From Nitrospirota bacterium (GTDB lineage Bacteria; Nitrospirota; UBA9217): a stretch of DNA of 61,907 nucleotides. A program made the translations under genes and the position numbers. This document shows, piece after piece, positions 47,108 through 55,431 of the stretch (position 1 is the stretch's first letter; the number at the start of each line of letters is the position of its first letter). The notes below the pieces were generated by a model. That model ran no database searches. It had not been told where the DNA came from and saw only the letters and a program-made list of their open reading frames with translations. The stretch is taken from the NCBI GenBank assembly GCA_023229435.1, contig JALNZF010000019.1:1-61907 (forward strand). Reading direction: 5' to 3'.

Positions 47108-48552
47108 AGAAAATACTCATCCTGGCGATTATCGGATTCAATTATTGCGTCGGGTTTTATTTCGGACTTTTGAATACCGTTTACTCGGTCCTTCTGGTCC
47201 TTGCCCTTTTTATGATATTCAAGCACCTTCGCCGCATTAAATATTCCCCGTACAGAGAATTCAGCATCTCACCGGAGACCCCGCCCGTCACGATCCTGAT
47301 CGCCATGCATAATGAGGAAAAGGTTGTTCTCCGGAGCATACGATCCGCACTTGCCACTGATTACCCGTTTTTCGAAGTGATCATTATCAATGACGGATCG
47401 ACTGACGGGACATTGCAAAAAGTGATTGATACGTACGGTCTTAAAAAGATCGATCGCGTTTACCGGACGTTTCTCAAGACGCAACCCGTAAAGGGCTTTT
47501 ACTACAGTCTGGAAACGCCGAATTTTCTCGTGATCGACAAGGAACGGGGCGGCAAGGCCGATGCGCTGAACTGCGGGGTCAATGTTTCACGCTCGCCGTA
47601 TTTTTGTTCACTTGACGCGGATTCGCTGTTTGAAAAAGACGCGCTCATCAGGGTCATGGCCCCCTTGCTCGAGAGCAATATTCCGGTGATCGCGAGCGGC
47701 GGGGTCGTGCGCATTATCAACGGTCTCAAGCTCACCGACGGGCTTGCGATCGAAGAAATCGATCTCCCCGACAGCACCCTGCTCATGTTTCAGATCGTAG
47801 AGTACATCCGGGGATTTCTTTTCGGCAGGGTGGGATGGGACAGTCTGCACGCGCTGCTTATTATTTCCGGGACCTTTTCGCTTTTTCAAAAAGCAAGTGT
47901 GGTGGAGGCGGGAGGATTCACGGTGGGCAACGTAGCGGAAGACATGGAAATGATAGTCCGGCTTCACCGTACGATGCTGAAAAAGAAGAAACCATACCGG
48001 ATACGATTTGTATCCGATCCTATCTGCTGGACCGAGGCGCCGGATGACCTTACCATGCTCGGCAGACAGCGGAGAAGGTGGCACCTCGGCCTGATCCAGA
48101 GTATCTATCAAAATAGAGAGATGATGTTCAATCCTCAATTCGGCAAAATCGGCATGGGGGCTCTGCCCTACTATCTTCTTTTCGAGATCCTGGGACCGGT
48201 GATCGAGGTCCTGGGATATGTCTGTGTCATTACTTCTTATTTTCTCGGGATCCTGAGCCTTGATTTTCTCCTTCTTTTCCTGACGCTGGCGATATTCTAT
48301 GGGGTGTTTCTTTCGACCGCCGGCATCTTTCTCGAAGAATTAACATTCAGGCGATATCCGAAGTGGAGTCACTTGTTCAAGCTTCTCATCTACGGAGTGT
48401 TTGAAAATTTCGGCTACCGGCAGATCAATTCCTTCTGGAGATTCGAAGCGCTCATTCTGTACATCATGGGGAGGAGAAAGTGGGAATTAGTCCATAAAAA
48501 AGGACAGGAAAAGCAAGCGCCGGCTGATGCTGCCGGAAAAGAAGGAGCATGA
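47104..48552 (+). CDS. Family 2 processive glycosyltransferase (YaiP/PgaC-like)
   Basis: A 482-residue inner-membrane enzyme. Two N-terminal membrane segments (about 5-40) precede the GT-A catalytic domain: IINDGSTDG, SLDADSLF (DxD), ASGGVVRI, SGTFSLFQKA, NVAEDMEM and QRRRWHLG (Q-x-x-RW), the processive synthase set of cellulose, hyaluronan and PNAG synthases. Four C-terminal membrane segments follow (about 350-430). It overlaps the HEAT gene by 4 nt and is followed by a YaiO-type barrel. An exopolysaccharide synthase is the likely role; the sugar is not predictable. Confidence 0.88.
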   Translation: MKKILILAIIGFNYCVGFYFGLLNTVYSVLLVLALFMIFKHLRRIKYSPYREFSISPETPPVTILIAMHNEEKVVLRSIRSALATDYPFFEVIIINDGSTDGTLQKVIDTYGLKKIDRVYRTFLKTQPVKGFYYSLETPNFLVIDKERGGKADALNCGVNVSRSPYFCSLDADSLFEKDALIRVMAPLLESNIPVIASGGVVRIINGLKLTDGLAIEEIDLPDSTLLMFQIVEYIRGFLFGRVGWDSLHALLIISGTFSLFQKASVVEAGGFTVGNVAEDMEMIVRLHRTMLKKKKPYRIRFVSDPICWTEAPDDLTMLGRQRRRWHLGLIQSIYQNREMMFNPQFGKIGMGALPYYLLFEILGPVIEVLGYVCVITSYFLGILSLDFLLLFLTLAIFYGVFLSTAGIFLEELTFRRYPKWSHLFKLLIYGVFENFGYRQINSFWRFEALILYIMGRRKWELVHKKGQEKQAPADAAGKEGA

Positions 48553-48633
48553 CGTGCGGCTGCCAATGCCGCCAGGCCGGAAACAGGATGGGGAAAGGAA
48601 TATGTTGATTATAACTAAGGAAGGGTTACTGGA

Positions 48634-49944
48634 ATGATGATTCATCTTGCATTGAGTCTTGTCGTCGCGATGGCGGATGGCGACCTGGCGATGTCAAGGG
48701 GTGATCATGACGCTGCCGCGCAGTCCTATCGCGCAGAGGCTGAAGCTCATCCCGAATTGTATGAGGCCAGGATCAAGCTTGCGAACGCCCTCTCTCTATC
48801 AAAACACCATGATGCAGCAATTCAGATCTACACGGAACTGCTGGCAGCGCGTCCGGATGATCCCGATCTGCTTCTCGCGCGCGGGCGGGTGTATACATTG
48901 GAAAGCCGCTGGCCTGAAGCCGAGGCGGACTTGACAGCGGCAACCGCGCATTCGCCTGATCATGGCGATGCCTGGTCGGCTCTCGGGGACCTGTATCTCC
49001 GGAGCGACCGGCCCCGCGATGCCGTGAATGCCTACAGTAAATGGATCGCGGCGGATCCCAAGAATCCCCGCGCATACCTCGCGCGCACAATAGCCTACCG
49101 GTCAGCGGGCGAATTCGCTGCAGCCCGCGCCGACTTTGACATTGCCCGCGCATACGGTACGCCGGACCCCGGGATTGATCTCCAGCGTAGCTCCCTGCAA
49201 CAGAGCAAACCGGAGCAGGGATCAGCAGTGCCGGAGAAGTTCACGTGGCTGGCGAGCCTGTCATATGACTTCAGCACATTTTCAACGGACCGCAGCAATT
49301 GGCACTATTACAACGCTGCTCTTCGTCGTTACTGGGAACGCGGCTCACTCGGGTTTGAATATCTCCATTCCCGGCGGTTCGATTCCAACGATTATGCCTT
49401 TGCACTCGACGCGTATGTGGATCTCTGGCAGCGGGCGTATGCGAACGTGCGGTATCAATATTCACCAAGGGCCGTCCTCTATCCCGATGATTCCTATCGC
49501 GTAGAAATCTATCAGGAGATCGAAACGGGATGGGAGCTTGCCGGCAGCTACGATCACATGGACTTCACGGCAAGGAACGTCGATATGTACGGCGTCGCTC
49601 TTGGAAAATACACAGGCAACTGGTACCTCCGATGGCGGACCCTCTTTATTCCGACACCTGCCAAACTGGGAACAGCTCACCGTGCTCTTGCCCGATATTA
49701 CTATGCCGGAAATGGGGATGATTACCTCGAGATCAACGGCGAATTCAGCCGGGGCGCTGAGTCGCTGGAGGGAACCACGATTGTTGAAACAACGAGGGGC
49801 CAGTCGGTTGGCGCGGCGTTCCAAACGTATTTTAATCCGCGATGGGGCATAAGACTTTCGGCCGGCTATGACGATGGAAAAACCCTTTTTGAGCAAAGCA
49901 TCGTTGAGAAGCTTTACTCGGCCAAAATTTTAACACGTTGGTAA
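48634..49944 (+). CDS. TPR-YaiO outer-membrane protein
   Basis: A 436-residue exported protein with an N-terminal TPR solenoid (about residues 14-180; ALGDLYLRSDRPRDAVNAYS) and a C-terminal YaiO-like outer-membrane beta-barrel (about 205-436) of alternating aromatic strands, ending ILTRW. The N-terminal hydrophobic stretch MMIHLALSLVVAMADGDL is a short signal. TPR plus barrel recalls the export modules of PgaA and BcsC. With the GT2 and HEAT genes it completes a candidate polysaccharide synthesis and export unit. Confidence 0.82.
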   Translation: MMIHLALSLVVAMADGDLAMSRGDHDAAAQSYRAEAEAHPELYEARIKLANALSLSKHHDAAIQIYTELLAARPDDPDLLLARGRVYTLESRWPEAEADLTAATAHSPDHGDAWSALGDLYLRSDRPRDAVNAYSKWIAADPKNPRAYLARTIAYRSAGEFAAARADFDIARAYGTPDPGIDLQRSSLQQSKPEQGSAVPEKFTWLASLSYDFSTFSTDRSNWHYYNAALRRYWERGSLGFEYLHSRRFDSNDYAFALDAYVDLWQRAYANVRYQYSPRAVLYPDDSYRVEIYQEIETGWELAGSYDHMDFTARNVDMYGVALGKYTGNWYLRWRTLFIPTPAKLGTAHRALARYYYAGNGDDYLEINGEFSRGAESLEGTTIVETTRGQSVGAAFQTYFNPRWGIRLSAGYDDGKTLFEQSIVEKLYSAKILTRW

Positions 49945-50087
49945 TGCGAGCGCTACAAAACCTTGTACGGGCTGAAAGAGCGTGAGCTCTGTGCGGTATG
50001 AAGGTCGGCATTTATCCGACGAACAGTCACGGGAAAGCGCACCGTAACCCGGTCTTTTAAATACCGCCCGTGAAATAAAGAGGGGAT

Positions 50088-50957
50088 ATGCGGGAAGAGC
50101 ATATTCATCGACCATCAGAAAGATATCCGGGGGATTTACGACGCGGCGCTCGATTTGTCGATGCCCATGTGCATCTCAAGGATACCTGCTGTCTGGACAC
50201 TATCGTCGATGCCGGTGTTGGTGCGGTCCGCGATGCCGGCAGGAGAGGCAATATCACGGACGGGATCAATTCGATTGCCCGGGACAACAGTCTTCCGCGC
50301 ATTATCTCCGCCCGCTGGGCGCTCTATAAAAAAGGCGGCTACGGCTCGTTGTTCGGCATCCCCGTTACAACCCGGGAAGAAATAAAATCAGCAATTCACA
50401 CGCTTAAGGACGCCGGGGCTGGTATAATTAAAATAATGGCTTCCGGTATGGTGAGCCTCAAAGAGCCCGGCAGGGTGACTGCGGGAGGTTTCGATAAAGA
50501 CGAGCTCAGATTCATCGTGCAGTCTGCCGCGACCTGCGGCATGGGTGTCATGGCGCATGCGAACGGGGAACACGCCATCATTGACGCTGCTGAAGCGGGA
50601 GTGCGGTCCATCGAGCATGGATTCTTCATGTCCAGGCGAGCGCTCGACAGCATGGCAAAGAAATCCACATTCTGGGTGCCAACGGTCGGGGCGCTCAAAC
50701 GCGCTGCTGAGTCAGCTCAGGTATCAAAAGAAACAGAGGACTTTGTTGCCGGCCTGATCGGTTCTCATCTCGAGATGATGCGGTATGCTCAGGGTATCGG
50801 TGTTCCCCTTGCCGTTGGCACGGACTGCGTGCTTCCTGATCCACGATACGCGGAAGTTTATGAAGCGGAGCTTTTGTATTTTCAGCAGGCGGGGATTCCT
50901 TATGGTGAGGTGATGAAGATCGCCTGTGAACGCGGGGCAAGTCTGCTGGGGCTATAA
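50088..50957 (+). CDS. Amidohydrolase, short form lacking the usual beta-sandwich domain
   Basis: A 289-residue TIM-barrel amidohydrolase. DAHVHL (His27, His29), GIIKIMASG (candidate metal Lys), MAHANGEHA, SIEHGFF and VGTDC give the metal ligands of an imidazolonepropionase- or prolidase-like enzyme. Normal family members add a beta-sandwich formed by about 60 N-terminal and 50 C-terminal residues. Both are missing, although ATG 50088 has a GAGGGG site, so the short form may be native. The substrate is unknown. It is 143 bp downstream of the YaiO gene. Confidence 0.75.
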   Translation: MREEHIHRPSERYPGDLRRGARFVDAHVHLKDTCCLDTIVDAGVGAVRDAGRRGNITDGINSIARDNSLPRIISARWALYKKGGYGSLFGIPVTTREEIKSAIHTLKDAGAGIIKIMASGMVSLKEPGRVTAGGFDKDELRFIVQSAATCGMGVMAHANGEHAIIDAAEAGVRSIEHGFFMSRRALDSMAKKSTFWVPTVGALKRAAESAQVSKETEDFVAGLIGSHLEMMRYAQGIGVPLAVGTDCVLPDPRYAEVYEAELLYFQQAGIPYGEVMKIACERGASLLGL

Positions 50958-50958
50958 G

Positions 50959-51052
50959 GCAGGGTTCAGGGTCCGGGGGCCAGGGTTCAGGAAAGCCTGA
51001 AGCATGGTCGAAGTTTTTTACCGTGGACCCCGTACCCCGGCTACTGGACCCT
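50959..51052. repeat. Fold-back word repeat upstream of pfkA (AGGGTTCAGGGTCC type)
   Basis: GGCAGGGTTCAGGGTCCGGG and GGCCAGGGTTCAGG on the left; GGACCCCGTACCCCGGCTAC and TGGACCCTA on the right, before a GGAGG and GTG start. Confidence 0.5.
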
Positions 51053-51074
51053 ATATTTTCAATCGGAGGTCAAT

Positions 51075-52154
51075 GTGCGAATCGGCATTCTGTCAGGAGG
51101 GGGCGATGCCCCCGGTCTCAATGCGGTCATCCGCGCGGTCACGAAGACCGCCATCTTCAAGTACGGTTGGCAGGTTACCGGCATCATTGACGGGTTCGAA
51201 GGGCTGCTGACGCCGACAAAAACACGCCAGCTCACCTCATGGAACACGCGGGGGATCCTATCTGTCGGCGGCACCATTCTCGGCACCACGAATCGAGGCA
51301 ACCCCTTTGCCCATAAGACGGTCGTCGGCGGCAGGGAGATCGTGGAGGACATGTCGGCGGAGGTGCTGGAAAACATCACGGAGTTGGGGCTTGATGTGCT
51401 CGTTGTCATCGGCGGCGACGGATCGCTCAAGATCGGCGAGGGGATACACAAGCTCGGCGTTCCCGTGATCGGCGTTCCCAAGACCATTGACAATGATCTT
51501 ATGGCCACCTACGTGACCTTCGGCTTCCAGACCGCGGTGGATACCGCGACCGAAGCGCTGGACAAGCTGCATACCACGGCGGAAAGCCACCAGCGGGTGA
51601 TCGTGCTGGAGGTGATGGGACGTTATGCAGGATGGATCGCTCTCGAAGCCGGTATGTCCGGCAGCGCCGATGTTATCCTGATCCCCGAGATACCGTTCAG
51701 CATGGAAAAGGTGACGGAGAAGCTTCTTGAACGGAAAAAGGCGGGGAGCAAGTCAAGCATTGTGGTTGTGGCCGAGGGAGCGAAGCCGGCCGGCGGCGAG
51801 ATGTCGGTGCGCGAGAAGGCCGCCGATGGCTACGTGCTGAGGCTCGGCGGCATGGGTGAGATCGTGGCGAATGAGATCAGCAAGCGCACCAGCTTCGAGA
51901 CGCGGGTGACCGTGCTCGGCCATTTGCAGCGGGGCGGAAGTCCCTGTCCCTTCGACCGGCTGCTGGCCACGCGTTACGGCGCACACGCCGTGGAGCTCAT
52001 TGCCCTGAAAAAGTTCGGGGAGATGGTTTCGTATCAACCCCCGATCATAACCTCGGTGCCGCTGGAGAGCGCGATCAGCAACCTCAAGCTCGTTGATCCC
52101 GACGGCGAGCTCGTTCATATCGCCGAGGGCATGGGAGTGAACTTCGGCAGATGA
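51075..52154 (+). CDS. pfkA: 6-phosphofructokinase (Gly104/Lys124 type)
   Basis: A 359-residue glycolytic kinase. SGGGDAPGLNAVIRA at the start, VVIGGDGSLKIG, GVPKTIDND and VLGHLQRGGSPCPFDRLLAT are the family blocks. GGDGS has Gly at the position that is Asp in most PPi-dependent enzymes. PKTIDND has Lys at the position that is Gly in E. coli ATP-PFK. This mixed set occurs in group III enzymes that use ATP; phosphoryl donor choice needs assay. The start is GTG 51075 behind GGAGG. The metallophosphoesterase start overlaps its stop by 4 nt. Confidence 0.93.
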   Translation: MRIGILSGGGDAPGLNAVIRAVTKTAIFKYGWQVTGIIDGFEGLLTPTKTRQLTSWNTRGILSVGGTILGTTNRGNPFAHKTVVGGREIVEDMSAEVLENITELGLDVLVVIGGDGSLKIGEGIHKLGVPVIGVPKTIDNDLMATYVTFGFQTAVDTATEALDKLHTTAESHQRVIVLEVMGRYAGWIALEAGMSGSADVILIPEIPFSMEKVTEKLLERKKAGSKSSIVVVAEGAKPAGGEMSVREKAADGYVLRLGGMGEIVANEISKRTSFETRVTVLGHLQRGGSPCPFDRLLATRYGAHAVELIALKKFGEMVSYQPPIITSVPLESAISNLKLVDPDGELVHIAEGMGVNFGR

Positions 52155-53293
52155 TCCTCTTCGTCCTGATGATCTTTACGATCTACGGCGGGGTGCACGC
52201 CTATGCGTTCGTCAAAGCGAGGAGCGTCTTCGCGTTCGGTCCGCTGGTAGGGGCCGCGCTCGGCTCGTTCATGCTGCTCATGGTCTTCGCGATTTTTCTG
52301 GTCCGGACGCTTGAAACCCATGAGTATGAATTGTCGGCGCAGGCGCTGTCGTATGTCGCGTACTTCTGGATGGCGGTGTTGTTCCTCTTTTTTTGCGGTT
52401 CCCTCCTTTTCGACGGCCTCACGCTCGTCACCCGCGCCATCGGCTGGATAACGCGAAACGATATTTCCGCATATCTCGTCCCGGTGAAAACCTCATTTTA
52501 CATCAGCCTTGGCCTGGCATGTGCGATCTGTGCCTACGGTTATTTTGAGGCGAAGGACATCCGTACAGAACGGCTTGTCATCGAGACCACGAAACTCCCC
52601 GCGGGAATCGACAGGCTCACGATCGTGCAGATGTCGGATGTGCACCTCGGTCTTATCAACCGGTGTGAGCGGTTCAGCCCGATGATTAAAGCGGTCAAGG
52701 ACGCGAACCCTGATATTTTCGTAGTGACCGGCGACCTGGTGGATGCCCAGATCAACCATTTGCCCGGTCTCGCCGATATGCTTCGTGAAGTAACGGCGAA
52801 ATTCGGAAAGTACGCCATCATGGGAAACCATGAGTATTATGCAGGACCGGAAAAGTCGCTCGCGTTCATTCGTGAGGCGGGACTCACCCTGCTGCGCGAT
52901 GAAGTGGCCGCGGGCGGGCCCGTCACGATCGTCGGGGTTGATGACCGTACCGCGATACAGCTGAACCTGGGACATCCCTCATCAGAGAAAAAACTGCTGA
53001 GCGGGCTACCGAGGGACCGGTTCATCCTTTTTCTCAAACACCAGCCGCGCATCGATCCGAATACCATCGGCCTCTTTGACCTCCAGCTCTCCGGACACAC
53101 GCACAAGGGGCAGATATTTCCCTTCACCTTGCTGACGCACCTGTCCTTTCCGCTGATTGCGGGTAACTACGAACTGGGGAAAGGATCGCTTCTGCATATA
53201 AGCCGCGGGACCGGAACCTGGGGGCCGCCCGTCCGGTTCCTCGCGCCGCCCGAAGTGACCATCATCGAGCTGGTCAGGAAGACATCGTCATGA
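52151..53293 (+). CDS. Membrane metallophosphoesterase (YaeI-like)
   Basis: A 380-residue protein with about four membrane segments in residues 1-135, followed by a calcineurin-like phosphoesterase domain (about 155-375). SDVHLG, GDLVD, GNHEYY and SGHTHKGQ supply the two-metal site. This resembles YaeI/YkuE-type phosphodiesterases acting near membranes, on lipid substrates such as UDP-diacylglucosamine in some family members. It overlaps pfkA by 4 nt, so the two are co-translated, with no evident functional link. Confidence 0.85.
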   Translation: MILFVLMIFTIYGGVHAYAFVKARSVFAFGPLVGAALGSFMLLMVFAIFLVRTLETHEYELSAQALSYVAYFWMAVLFLFFCGSLLFDGLTLVTRAIGWITRNDISAYLVPVKTSFYISLGLACAICAYGYFEAKDIRTERLVIETTKLPAGIDRLTIVQMSDVHLGLINRCERFSPMIKAVKDANPDIFVVTGDLVDAQINHLPGLADMLREVTAKFGKYAIMGNHEYYAGPEKSLAFIREAGLTLLRDEVAAGGPVTIVGVDDRTAIQLNLGHPSSEKKLLSGLPRDRFILFLKHQPRIDPNTIGLFDLQLSGHTHKGQIFPFTLLTHLSFPLIAGNYELGKGSLLHISRGTGTWGPPVRFLAPPEVTIIELVRKTSS

Positions 53294-53323
53294 GCGATGC
53301 CATTTGATGAGGAGGGTCTGGCA

Positions 53324-53612
53324 ATGAAACCGAATTTTGTTCATCGTGTTCGTGGTCGGTGTTGTTTCCAGCATTCCGGAAACAGCGACCGAAATGAGGC
53401 GCGTTGTCGTGAATACCCGGGAAGCGTTGATCGGCTCCACGGCCTATGAGTATGATGAAAAAGGACGGATCAGCATCATGAAAATGTATCCACCTGCGGA
53501 GAATGCCGGGGAGCTTGTCAGAACGGAGTTCCATTATGAAGGTGAGAACCGGGACCCGTCAAGAACCGAGGTAATGAGCCTGATCGAAAAGAAAACCAGG
53601 TTGATCCACTAA
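53324..53612 (+). pseudogene. Small secreted YD-like protein with a 1-nt frameshift at the start
   Basis: GGAGGG at 53311-53316 precedes ATG 53324 by 7 nt, but that frame is closed. The main frame, from TTG 53337, encodes FIVFVVGVVSS (signal-like), then AYEYDEKGRISIMKMYPPAE, resembling one YD/RHS unit. Removing one T from the TTTT run at 53335-53338 joins the good start to the main frame and yields about 95 residues with a signal peptide. Either an indel or sequencing error, or a TTG start, explains this. The product's function is unknown. Confidence 0.5.
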
Positions 53613-53670
53613 AACAGTCCCGAATCCAAAAATGAGAGATCATGGCCCCGCGAACCCGGGCCGGATGTCC

Positions 53671-53705
53671 AAAAAAAAGCCCCGGCGGCTTTCGTCGTCC
53701 GGGGC
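53671..53705 (-). terminator. Terminator of the rhodanese gene
   Basis: On the minus strand GCCCCGG and CCGGGGC flank an imperfect inner stem, followed by eight Us. It is 25 bp after the rhodanese stop. Confidence 0.85.
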
Positions 53706-53729
53706 CCGGTGTATCAATAATCCATCCTA

Positions 53730-55148
53730 TTACGGTTTTGCTATCGTGTAGTTCCCTTTGTCATCGAAGTTGACGTTGGCGTTCAGGAACTTCACGTTGT
53801 ATCCCTTTTCCTTTAACTTGTGATAGGCCATCTCGGCCAGTACGCCGGTGTTGCAATACGTGACGATCTGCTTGTCCTTCGGGATTTCCGCCAGGCGGTC
53901 AAGTATTTCTGTGTCCGGGATGACCTTGGCGCCCTTGATCATGCCAAAATTCGCCTCCTCCCGGCTGCGTGCATCAATGATAAGCGTGTCTGCTGATGTG
54001 CTTGCGGCAATCTTCTTAAAGTCATCAATGGCTATCTCACCGGGTCTGGGCTTGGGTACGTACGTGATCGTTGTGGCCAGGTTGCCGGTCTCAACAGGAA
54101 ATTTGGCCGCCTGCCACGCGTCCATACCGCCGGTCAGGACCGCTACGCTGGTGTAGCCCGCGGCGATGAGGGCCTTTGCCGAGTTCACTGCGTCGCCCCC
54201 GCCCTTATCGTCAACAATAATGATCGGAGGTTTTTTGTCCTTGGGCGGGAACTTTGCGATGTTCGCTGCAACATCGGCTGCGGGCATTGTCACTGCACCC
54301 TTGATGAAGCCATTTTTGGCTGCGGCTGCGGGACGGACGTCGAGGAGTACGTTCGAGATCTCTTTATCTATATAGGCTTCTTTCAGAAATTGCGGGGAAA
54401 GTACGAGATAGTTTCTCTTGGTCCATTCCGGGAGTCCGTCGTGATACACTTTTACGTTGGTATAACCGAGCTTCTCCGCCCGACCGGCGGAATTAGGGCT
54501 CATGGCTCAGGTTACACCCTGGCAGTAGTAAATGATCAGCGCGTTCTTGTCCTTGGGGAGCTTGTCGATGTTTTTTTCAAAAGCCGGAAAGGGGATGTTG
54601 ATTGCCGTGGGCATGGCGCCCTCCATGAACCGGGGGGCCGGTCGCGCGTCGATCAGCAGATACTTACCCTGCGCCGGTCCCATGTCCACGAGTTTTTCCA
54701 TGGAGGCAGTGTTCAGTAACTTTTCAGATGCCACCTTGATTGCAGGCTTGGCAGAGACCAGTGTGGCGAATTTTTTTCCGTTTTTCTCAGTATATTCTAC
54801 GCGGATCTCTTTGCCTTTTTTGATCACGCGTAAGGGCTCGGACGGGTTATCCGGATCCGGTTTGACATTTTTAACGATCAGGGTTTTTGGGTTGAACCTC
54901 AGTATTTCGGTTGTGTCATCGATCTTCATCTGTATGGACTCATTCTGGTATGCCACCAGATCGAAGTTCCCCCGAAGATTGCCGGGCTCTGCCTGATGAC
55001 AGTTCATGCAGATCTTAGCAATGACGGGTTTTGCTTGCGGCGCTGCCACTGCAGCAGCCTTTTCTTGCGCGGCAGCCTGGCCGGCGATCATGGCCAGACC
55101 GAAAACCATGGCTGTTGCGAAGCCGATGCTCATAAGTCGTTTATGCAA
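53730..55148 (-). CDS. Exported triple-rhodanese selenoprotein (UGA = Sec214), with CxxCH
   Basis: Read through one in-frame UGA (54509-54507) this encodes 472 residues. Signal peptide (1-28); CMNCH, a haem-c-type motif, at 47-51; an undefined linker domain (55-150); rhodanese 1 (about 158-245) with CQGVTU, Cys209 and Sec214; rhodanese 2 (about 265-345), whose catalytic position is Asp (VDDKGGGD); rhodanese 3 (about 375-460) with Cys432 in YCNTG. Homologs, from memory, have Cys at the Sec position (CxGxTC-x-xSP). TTG 55148 with AAAGGAG upstream gives the signal peptide. A hairpin 21 nt after UGA supports Sec. A Cys-to-stop mutation is the alternative. Confidence 0.82.
54468..54501 (-). promoter_or_regulatory. 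Candidate bacterial SECIS hairpin downstream of the UGA codon
   Basis: Minus-strand mRNA after UGA 54509-54507: a lower stem GAGC (54501-54498) with GCUC (54471-54468), an internal loop, then upper stem UCCGCC (54491-54486) with GGCGGA (54480-54475), plus one U-G pair. The apical loop is GGUCG (54485-54481), 21 nt after the UGA. Bacterial SECIS hairpins bound by SelB have a G- and U-bearing apical loop at 16-37 nt, and E. coli fdhF has GGUCU. Energies were not computed. Confidence 0.75.
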
Positions 55149-55249
55149 AATGTTTTTCTCCTTTCGCGATGAGACAGATTTTTAATCATTAGGATAGCCT
55201 TGCCTTCTGGAAGAGGAAATGCATTGAAGACATGTAACTTATGAAGGAT

Positions 55250-55278
55250 ATTATAATTGTAGCTTTAGACTTAGTCAA
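55250..55278 (-). promoter_or_regulatory. Promoter of the rhodanese selenoprotein gene
   Basis: Minus strand: TTGACT (55278-55273), 17-bp spacer, TATAAT (55255-55250), about 102 nt before the start codon. The match is strong. No riboswitch was recognised in the leader. Confidence 0.7.
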
Positions 55279-55373
55279 TATAAATTCATGCTCTTGTGAA
55301 AGACGTGTCGTTTCTGTCTCTTGAAAGGAAATCAGATTGTTAGCGTTCTACGGGCTTTACCAAGAGAAAACCC

Positions 55374-55402
55374 TTGACAATAATGGACTTATCTTATATA
55401 TT
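55374..55402 (+). promoter_or_regulatory. Promoter of the ffh operon
   Basis: TTGACA (55374-55379), 17-bp spacer, TATATT (55397-55402), 30 bp before ffh ATG 55432. Confidence 0.65.
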
Positions 55403-55431
55403 TACTATCCTTTGCCAGGCGGGTATATTCC

